Assembly: GCA_025361185.1 (NCBI GenBank)
Contig: JANYAR010000131.1
Location: 1-43,636, forward strand
Source of the DNA: Alphaproteobacteria bacterium
Lineage (GTDB): Bacteria > Pseudomonadota > Alphaproteobacteria > Micropepsales > Micropepsaceae
Direction: 5' to 3'
DNA: 43,636 nt
In this document: piece by piece, positions 38,443 to 43,636 of the stretch
Layout: each line of letters starts with the position of its first letter
Position numbering within the stretch: position 1 is the first letter of the stretch
The notes under the pieces: model-generated
The model's database searches: none
Told to the model about the DNA's origin: nothing
Seen by the model: only the letters and a program-made list of their open reading frames with translations
Made by a program: the position numbers and the translations under genes

Positions 38443-39486
38443 ATGCGACACGCGGCGTTTGCCGTCGCATTGCTGGCGGGAGCTTGCGGTACGGCGAACG
38501 CCCAGCCCCAATCTTTGGTGGGCACCCTGCCCGCCGGCGCGTTGGAGGATTTCCCGCATGTCGCGATCTCCAACGGGCTGATCACTGCCCAGGTCTATCC
38601 GCCAGGCAAAAAGGAATTGTACCAGGGCACCCGCTTCGATCACGCCGGTGTGGTGTTTCACGTCACTTTCAAAGGCCAGGACTACAGCACCTACTGGTTC
38701 GACCGCTTTGTCATCGACCCCCGCGATGAACGCAAATATCCTGACGGGGTGCAGCATGCCTGTTGCGCGGTCAGTGGTCCGGTGGAGGAATTCGAGCCTG
38801 TTGGGTTTGAAGAGGCCGGCATGGGGGGACGCTTTCTCAAGCCCGGCGTCGGCGTCTTCAAGCGCACCAGCGACAAGTATGACCAATTCCCCACATTGCC
38901 GGCGCTGAACACGGGTACCCGCGCGTTCAAGGCTAGCAAGAACACCGCGCATTTTACGCAAACCTTGCAGGACAAGGAATCCGGCTATGGCTACAGCTAT
39001 GCCAAGACCGTGAGTTTGGTACCGGGCAAGCCACAGATGACCATCGCTCATACGCTCAAAAACACTGGCACAAAACCCATCAACACGACGGTCTACAACC
39101 ACAACTTCCTGACACTCAGTCCCGGCAATGAACATGTCGCGATCACCGCGCCGTTCGCGCTGCAGGCGGAAAAACCGCTGCAGCCCGATCTGGCAAGGAT
39201 TGACGGCAAGACGCTGCACTATCTTGCGTCAGTGCCCAAAAAGATCAGCGTCAACAGCCCGATCATGGGCTATGGCTCCGCGGTATCCGACTATGATTTC
39301 CGCGTGGTCAACACTGCGACCGGATTCGGCCAACGCTTGCGCGCCGATCAACCCATCGCGCGCATCAATTTCTGGTCGGTAAACACCGTACTGGGCTGGG
39401 AGCCCTACATCGCCATCGCGCTCAAGCCGGGCGAGAGCAAGAGTTGGACCAACACCTATGATTTCTTTGGACCTGGGGAGAAGTGA
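38443..39486 (+). CDS. Secreted mutarotase-like paralogue 2 of 4, unknown function
   Basis: A 347-residue paralogue of the preceding gene, starting one base after its stop. It has a short signal peptide (AFAVALLAGACGTANA). It keeps every landmark: AISNGLITAQV, YQGTRFDHAGVV, YWF, GPVEEF, TLKNTG, VYNHNF with H220, QRLRADQPIARINFWS and WEPYIAI with E320. It differs by a cysteine pair (QHACCAV, residues 107-108) and a longer insert before the EEF motif, and it lacks the TYPVL-EGKR block in clear form. The role is unknown; the fold is inferred as for paralogue 1. Confidence 0.85.
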   Translation: MRHAAFAVALLAGACGTANAQPQSLVGTLPAGALEDFPHVAISNGLITAQVYPPGKKELYQGTRFDHAGVVFHVTFKGQDYSTYWFDRFVIDPRDERKYPDGVQHACCAVSGPVEEFEPVGFEEAGMGGRFLKPGVGVFKRTSDKYDQFPTLPALNTGTRAFKASKNTAHFTQTLQDKESGYGYSYAKTVSLVPGKPQMTIAHTLKNTGTKPINTTVYNHNFLTLSPGNEHVAITAPFALQAEKPLQPDLARIDGKTLHYLASVPKKISVNSPIMGYGSAVSDYDFRVVNTATGFGQRLRADQPIARINFWSVNTVLGWEPYIAIALKPGESKSWTNTYDFFGPGEK

Positions 39487-39487
39487 A

Positions 39488-40552
39488 ATGCGAAAGACAT
39501 GTTTTGCCGCAATGCTGCTGGCCTCTACCACATTGTCCTGGGCACAGGGGCACGACCCCTATGTGCCGGTGAATCCTGCCGACACGTCGCCCGCCAGCGC
39601 ACTGGACGATATGCCGTCCAAGACCATCAGCAATGGCATCGTCTCGGCCAAGGTGTATCTGCCGGTGGAATTCGGATTCTACCGCTCAACCCGCTTTGAT
39701 CACGCCGGCATGATCACCCACATCACCTACAAAGGCCATGACTATGGCCGCTACTGGTTCGTCAAGACCTCGCCCGATGTGAAGAACTTTACCTATGACA
39801 AGGACGGTCTGGTTGCGCATCCTTCCGACGTGGCGGCGGGCCCCGTAGAAGAATTCGGCGAGAACGGCTTTGACGCGGCGGGGCGCGACGGACGCTTCCT
39901 GAAAATCGGCGTCGGCATCCTCAAGCGGGACAATGACACTTATGACCGCTTCCACACCTACCCGATCCTGACCGAAGGCAAGCGCACCACCACCGCCACC
40001 AAGTCCAGCATCCGCTTCGATCAGATGATCACCAGTGACCCGTCAGGATACGGCTATAGCTATACCAAGACGGTTCGCATCATGCCCGGAAAGCCGCAGC
40101 TGGTGATCGAAGACAGGCTGAAAAACACCGGCAAAAAGCCCATCGACACCACCGTTTACAACCACCACTTCATGACACTGAGCCCCGGCGAGGAGGGTGT
40201 AGAGCTGGTTGCGCCTTTCTCGCTTGCGCACACCCGCCCCATGCCCGACGATGTGGTGAAGTTCGACGGCGCACGCATGACTTATATCCGTGGCTTGACC
40301 GGCCAGGAACAGGTGGCCAGCGAACTGACCGGCTTCACCGACGCGGTCGATCACAATGATTTCCGTATCACCAACACCAAGACCGGTTATGGCGTGCGGC
40401 TGCGCGCCGACATGCCGGTGACGCGGCTGTTATGGTGGTCGGTGCCCTCCACCATGGGGATCGAGCCTTACATGGCGGTGAAGTTGAAGCCGGGCGAAAA
40501 AAAACGCTGGACCCACACGCTGGATTATTACGGTCCCGGCGATTCCAAATAA
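39488..40552 (+). CDS. Secreted mutarotase-like paralogue 3 of 4, unknown function
   Basis: A 354-residue paralogue. I chose the ATG at 39488, one base after the previous stop, because it opens directly into a signal peptide (CFAAMLLASTTLSWAQ); an earlier in-frame start would lie inside paralogue 2. It is close to paralogue 1 in the N-terminal half (ASALDDMPSKTISNGIVSAK, FHTYPILTEGKR). H226 (VYNHHF) and E326 (IEPYMAV) correspond to H234 and E334 of paralogue 1. The conserved RINFWS is changed to RLLWWS, which may alter the substrate pocket. Confidence 0.85.
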   Translation: MRKTCFAAMLLASTTLSWAQGHDPYVPVNPADTSPASALDDMPSKTISNGIVSAKVYLPVEFGFYRSTRFDHAGMITHITYKGHDYGRYWFVKTSPDVKNFTYDKDGLVAHPSDVAAGPVEEFGENGFDAAGRDGRFLKIGVGILKRDNDTYDRFHTYPILTEGKRTTTATKSSIRFDQMITSDPSGYGYSYTKTVRIMPGKPQLVIEDRLKNTGKKPIDTTVYNHHFMTLSPGEEGVELVAPFSLAHTRPMPDDVVKFDGARMTYIRGLTGQEQVASELTGFTDAVDHNDFRITNTKTGYGVRLRADMPVTRLLWWSVPSTMGIEPYMAVKLKPGEKKRWTHTLDYYGPGDSK

Positions 40553-40562
40553 GAGACGGAGC

Positions 40563-41600
40563 ATGAAGTTCGCGATCGGACTAATGGGCACACTGCTGGC
40601 AACGGCGGCGCTGGCCCAGCCGGTGCAACCGCCGCCTGCAACCAGCGCACCAGTGGAGGATCTGCTGGGCTTCGCGCCCGCCGCCGCTATTAGCAACGGC
40701 AAGATCACAGCCCACGTCGCGCGTATCGATGCCGTGCATGGATTTTACAATGGTACCCGCTTCGACCAGGCCGGCGTCGTTATCAGTTTGAAGTTGAACG
40801 GCAAGGAGTTCTATGGCCCCTGGTTCGAACGGCTCGGGCCCGACGTTCTGGATTACACCTATCTGGGTGACACTGTTGTTGCCGGGCCCGACAGCGCCAT
40901 CAGTGGCCCAGTCGAGGAATTCGCGCCACTGGACTTCGAGACCAAACCTGGCCCCTTTGTGAAGATCGGTGTAGGCGTGTTGTATCAGCCCGACACAGCG
41001 CCATATGACCATTATCGCCACTACCGAATTTTGGACGCGGGCCAGCGCAGCACCACGGTCACCAAGGCCAGCGTCACCTTCCGCCAAAGCCTGTCAAGCA
41101 ACGGTTACGCCTATTTCTATGAAAAGACGCTGAAGCTGGTTCCTGGAAAAGCGCAACTCACCATCACGCACAGCCTCACCAATACCGGCAGCAAGGCGAT
41201 TGCCACCTCGGTCTACGACCACAACTTTTTGAAGCTGGTGCCGGGCAATGGCGGTGTGAAGGTAAGCTTTCCTTTTGCGCTGGCCACCGCTGCCCCGCCC
41301 GCAGCCGATCTGGTCAAAATTCAGGGCGGTACCTTGACGTACTTACGACACATGAAGAGCAAAGAACGTATTTCCTTCCTCGTTACCGGCTTTGGCGATA
41401 CGGCCAAGGACTATGACTTCCGTATTGAAGACGTCAGTGCCGGCGCTGCGGTGCGTATCCAGGGCGATAAACCGCTGACCCGTGTGAACATCTTCTCCAT
41501 CGACCGCGTACAGTCGGTCGAGCCTTATATCGCCATCGAGCTTGCGCCCGGCACCGGGAAAAGCTGGAGCTATATTTACACCTTCACCGCGCCCCGCTAG
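40563..41600 (+). CDS. Secreted mutarotase-like paralogue 4 of 4, unknown function
   Basis: A 345-residue paralogue and the most divergent of the four. Signal peptide MKFAIGLMGTLLATAALA, then a proline-rich linker. It keeps AISNGKITAHV, FYNGTRFDQAGVV, WFER, SGPVEEF, LKLVPGKAQL, THSLTNTGS, VYDHNF with H220, DYDFRIED and VEPYIAI with E320. Losses: the DYGxYWF block is altered, QRxRADQP becomes VRIQGDKP, and the C-terminal YFGPGE tail is gone (YTFTAPR). GAGACGGAG lies 10 bases after the preceding stop, serving as its ribosome site. Probably co-transcribed as last gene. Confidence 0.83.
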   Translation: MKFAIGLMGTLLATAALAQPVQPPPATSAPVEDLLGFAPAAAISNGKITAHVARIDAVHGFYNGTRFDQAGVVISLKLNGKEFYGPWFERLGPDVLDYTYLGDTVVAGPDSAISGPVEEFAPLDFETKPGPFVKIGVGVLYQPDTAPYDHYRHYRILDAGQRSTTVTKASVTFRQSLSSNGYAYFYEKTLKLVPGKAQLTITHSLTNTGSKAIATSVYDHNFLKLVPGNGGVKVSFPFALATAAPPAADLVKIQGGTLTYLRHMKSKERISFLVTGFGDTAKDYDFRIEDVSAGAAVRIQGDKPLTRVNIFSIDRVQSVEPYIAIELAPGTGKSWSYIYTFTAPR

Positions 41601-41615
41601 TCCAAAATACAAAAA

Positions 41616-41643
41616 CCGGCGAAGCGCTTTCGCGCATCGCCGG
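41616..41643 (+). terminator. Hairpin after the four-gene array, possible terminator
   Basis: CCGGCGA (41616-41622) pairs with TCGCCGG (41637-41643), with an inner GCGC complement, 15 bases after the stop of paralogue 4. No clear T run follows (GCATTCCTTCCC), so termination may be weak or Rho-dependent. Confidence 0.45.
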
Positions 41644-41697
41644 GCATTCCTTCCCGCACTTGCAGCCGCTATCTATCCGTCGGAATCGCTATGGAAT

Positions 41698-41907
41698 TCA
41701 ACAGCCGGCCGGCGTTCCTCTTCTAAGGACGAGCTGGTTCTCCGCACCAAAATCTTCTTCCAGGACGATAACCTCATTTGAGCACTTGCCTAGGTTCTGC
41801 TTCCGGTAATGGCCGTGCGTCGGTCTGGGATCCTCCAGAAGAATGCCGTCCAACACGCCCTTGATCTGCTTGTCGCTATCTATGATCCCTGAAAATACGG
41901 TAGTGTC
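41698..41907 (-). pseudogene. Gene fragment in frame with, and downstream of, the 83-residue protein's stop
   Basis: After the TAG at 41908-41910 the same minus-strand frame stays open for 69 more codons and reads like protein (FSGIIDSDKQIKGVLDGILL, then HYRKQNLGKCSNEVIVLEED, LVLRRGTPAGC). It has no ATG start; GTG/TTG codons occur inside. I do not recognise the family. It is either the 3' remnant of another gene or the tail of the upstream gene cut by a stop. Confidence 0.4.
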
Positions 41908-42159
41908 CTAATTTGAGGGTGGTCCGCCGGGCTTCGTGGTCTGTACAGGATGGGCCACGATTTCAGTGGGCCCATCCTTAGCCCAGACAACGCCACTCTC
42001 GGCCCCCAAGGCCAAGGCCCTCTCGAATACCGCATTGTCATTCAGACTGCGGCTGCCATCGGGTGCCGGGGGCCCTAGTACTGCATCGTCAATCGGAACG
42101 CTGACGTATGCTTCCTCGCGTGCGATGCGCTGAATCCTGATTTGTATGAACTGCGGCAT
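41908..42159 (-). CDS. Small conserved-looking protein (83 residues), unknown function
   Basis: The protein starts MPQFIQIRIQRIAREEAYVS and has a strand-like N-terminus, a PIDDAVLGPPAPDGS turn and a helix NDNAVFERALALGAE before a proline-rich end (KPGGPPSN). AGGA lies upstream of the ATG at 42159. A frame extending to 42369 is rejected as a shadow because its extra part is low in protein character. No signal or membrane segment. I cannot assign a function. It lies in the accessory tail of the window. Confidence 0.6.
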   Translation of the reverse strand: MPQFIQIRIQRIAREEAYVSVPIDDAVLGPPAPDGSRSLNDNAVFERALALGAESGVVWAKDGPTEIVAHPVQTTKPGGPPSN

Positions 42160-42265
42160 CCGAAAGGTCCTATTTGCTAGTTTGCTCGACCAGTTCCTCA
42201 AGCGACCACATTCTATCAGAAACGCCGGCCGCCATGGCTGGGGTAAGCCGGTACAGGCCCCTGCC

Positions 42266-42433
42266 ATGACTGAGGCCATAATGGACGCCAAGGGCCCAGA
42301 CAAAACGCACCGGGATGCCGTGCGGGAGATATCAGCCCGCGTCCTGGCCCAGCTTCGCCAGCTTGCCAAGCGTGGCCGGATTCAGCGGGTTGGCAGGCGG
42401 GTGGGTGTTAGCTGGGTCATGCCGCCGCAATAG
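42266..42433 (+). CDS. Short winged-helix-like protein, possibly truncated
   Basis: A 55-residue frame from the ATG at 42266 (MTEAIMDAKGPDKTHRDAVR), ending in a helix plus wing-like LAQLRQLAKRGRIQRVGRRVGVSW. This end pattern (leucine-rich helix, basic turn, strand ending in GVxW) is common in small winged-helix proteins. The usual first two helices are compressed, so it may be a truncated or internally deleted member. Ribosome site weak. Confidence is limited by length. Confidence 0.45.
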   Translation: MTEAIMDAKGPDKTHRDAVREISARVLAQLRQLAKRGRIQRVGRRVGVSWVMPPQ

Positions 42434-42547
42434 TTGCTACTGGCAACTGTTTCATTTGGGGATTGCTGAGAAATCCGGAGGGTCAAATTCAGCGGATGTA
42501 AATCTTTTGGGCGTGATGCTGCCCGATGACTTGGTAAGGAGAATACC

Positions 42548-42715
42548 ATGCACGTCCTTCTTAAGAAGTTCGTGGCTGACAAATCCGGCGCAACCGCCAT
42601 CGAATATGGTCTAATCGCCGCGCTTATCGCGGTGGTGATCATTACCGGCGTGACCGCCGTCGGCACCAGCCTATCGACGACCTTCTCCAACATATCCACC
42701 TCTCTGACGCCCTAA
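42548..42715 (+). CDS. Flp-type pilin subunit (isolated)
   Basis: A 55-residue pilin precursor of the Flp/Fap family that builds tight-adherence (Tad) pili. AAGGAG precedes the ATG at 42548. The sequence has a basic leader (MHVLLKKFVADKSGATAIEY) containing the glycine-alanine cleavage site before T-A-I-E-Y, the hallmark glutamate-tyrosine pair, then the hydrophobic helix GLIAALIAVVIITGV. No cpaA peptidase, tadA or other pilus genes are nearby, so assembly proteins must be encoded elsewhere. Its stop overlaps that of the convergent transposase relic. Confidence 0.9.
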   Translation: MHVLLKKFVADKSGATAIEYGLIAALIAVVIITGVTAVGTSLSTTFSNISTSLTP

Positions 42716-43284
42716 ATTGACGCTACCTTGACATGCCGCTGGTAATATCCCGCGAAGTCAACGGACGGGCCGCGTCTTAGGGCCAACTCCGTCACACGCC
42801 GCACCTGAGCGCCATTATCAACCCGGCGCGCGTCTTTGCGGAAAGAGGCTTCCTAAGCGTAGCGCAGCAGGTACGGCCCGCTAACGTGGTGGAAGTGGCC
42901 CATTTCGCCACGGCGCAAGCGGCTGAAATAGCTTTCCGCCCAATTCGTGCAAGCGCCGTCCTGTGAATAGGCTTCCTTGTGATTTATCCGTTTCATTTCG
43001 TATTTTGACGCAAGGTCATTCCAGCCCGATGCTTCGTTGGCATTAACAGCGGTTCCTACTGAAATCCGAGACTTGATCCACGACAGCGCAGCGCCTTCGG
43101 ACTTGAAAACAGCCCGGAAAGAATTGCCGTTGCGTTCGCGCACGATGATAACGGACTGGCGCTTGCCTTATTGATTGGCTGCCTTGCGACGGTCGCGGCG
43201 ATGCTCAATTAGGTTGCCGGGCTTCACATAGCCGCCAAAATATGCGCCATCTACTTCCGCCACCTTGCCAGCGCCAACCGATCA
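42712..43284 (-). pseudogene. IS1595-family (ISXO2-like) transposase relic with two in-frame stops
   Basis: One minus-strand frame reads as the C-terminal two thirds of an IS1595-type transposase. In order: VAEVDGAYFGGYVKPGN, EHRRDRRKAANQ, stop TAA (43168-43170), GKRQSVIIVRERNG, ASGWNDLASKYEMKRINHKEAYS, NWAESYFSRLRRGEMG, HHVSGPYLLRYA, stop TAG (42853-42855), EASFRKDARRVDNGAQ and PSVDFAGYYQRHVK before the true-looking stop at 42712. A TGA at 43282 and loss of the zinc-ribbon N-terminus show 5' truncation. The frame is otherwise undamaged, so the stops are point mutations. Terminal repeats were not located. Confidence 0.85.
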
Positions 43285-43327
43285 AGCGTCAAACTCTTAT
43301 CGAACGCGAATATCAAGCATCCTTGAT

Positions 43328-43468
43328 TCAAAGCCGCCCCCTGTCGCAATGCGCCTCCGCATTGGCGCACATATTGGTGTTGTCTGTATGTCCCTGGAAA
43401 TGCCAGCCCATCACCGCCAGTCCCAGAAAGATCGCGATCACCCCGCCAATCAGAACCCACCGCTCCAT
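43328..43468 (-). CDS. Small single-helix membrane protein (46 residues)
   Basis: A short frame from the ATG at 43468, upstream of the transposase relic. It begins MERWVLIGGVIAIFLGLAVM, a clear membrane helix, followed by a polar tail with two cysteines (NMCANAEAHCDRGRL). Ribosome site is only a G-rich run. The hydrophobic helix right after the start and the sudden polar tail look protein-like, but the length leaves doubt. Unknown function. Confidence 0.4.
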   Translation of the reverse strand: MERWVLIGGVIAIFLGLAVMGWHFQGHTDNTNMCANAEAHCDRGRL

Positions 43469-43531
43469 GCGCCCCCGCTGACTTGTGGCGTCTCCGTATT
43501 GGCACTCCGCTCTTCAGGCCATGACCGGCGC

Positions 43532-43636
43532 CTATCGCCCTTGATGCCGGATGATCCGCGCTTTCATCATCGCCTGAGGCTTGACCCCGCCCTTGCCGAG
43601 AAATTGCTGATGCGGCGGAACCGGTTTTGCCGCAGC
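43532..43636 (-). CDS. Possible 3' end of a gene entering from the right edge
   Basis: A minus-strand frame open at the window edge ends at a TAG (43532-43534) after a basic tail (QQFLGKGGVKPQAMMKARII). The opposite strand also has an open frame from an ATG at 43541 (MPDDPRFHHRLRLDPALAEK). Only one can be real and the window is too short to decide. Confidence 0.25.
   Translation of the reverse strand, partial: AAAKPVPPHQQFLGKGGVKPQAMMKARIIRHQGR

Noticed and set aside
42160..42369. N-terminal extension of the 83-residue gene to 42369
   Set aside because: The extra part lacks protein-like character and overlaps the better plus-strand winged-helix-like frame; the ATG at 42159 has the ribosome site.

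Overview
The window is a chromosomal segment of an alphaproteobacterium with GC-rich coding sequence. The lineage markers are a C4-pathway 5-aminolevulinate synthase, a MucR/Ros regulator, a K+-independent H+-pyrophosphatase, the glyA-nrdR / ribH-nusB-thiL neighbourhood and a bacterial aspartate/glutamate leucyltransferase. Genus cannot be fixed from sequence alone. Many genes lie on the minus strand. No tRNA, rRNA or CRISPR array was recognised.

1-12.5 kb is mostly housekeeping: hppA (cut by the window start), a small secreted protein, thiL, nusB, a ribH-like gene, nrdR, glyA, mucR, a small conserved protein and hemA. Two things are unusual. Three exported paralogues of the HpcH/HpaI aldolase superfamily sit between thiL and nusB, and at least the second and third copies end in their own terminators. 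The genes expected between nrdR and ribH (ribD, ribE, ribB) are absent, and the remaining RibH-like protein has lost key active-site residues.

12.5-22.6 kb holds two membrane proteins, a MarR-type regulator, a 3-hydroxyisobutyryl-CoA hydrolase-like protein, hemB and a membrane-anchored metallophosphoesterase. It also holds a compact five-gene unit: MarR regulator, EmrA-like adaptor, EmrB-like transporter, 3-hydroxyisobutyrate dehydrogenase-like enzyme and TetR regulator. A candidate operator lies in front of the unit.

22.6-37.3 kb contains a phosphate-starvation unit (Pho box, OprP-like porin, PstS), a flavin reductase, an orphan MotB, the leucyltransferase, two small or unassigned proteins, an acyl-CoA synthetase and a PQQ-type soluble dehydrogenase. 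It then has an exported redox group (cytochrome b561, molybdopterin oxidoreductase, an MSxxS pentapeptide-repeat protein, a ModA-like binding protein) and metG.

37.3-41.6 kb is the most striking stretch: four tandem, nearly gapless genes for secreted paralogues of about 350 residues. Their pattern fits the galactose-mutarotase-like beta-sandwich, and I cannot assign a known function. From 41.6 kb to the end the sequence becomes accessory: gene fragments, a small winged-helix-like protein, an isolated Flp pilin, and an IS1595-family transposase relic with two in-frame stops. Together the two exported tandem families (three aldolase-like, four mutarotase-like) suggest lineage-specific periplasmic chemistry on small organic acids or sugars; that link is inference only.
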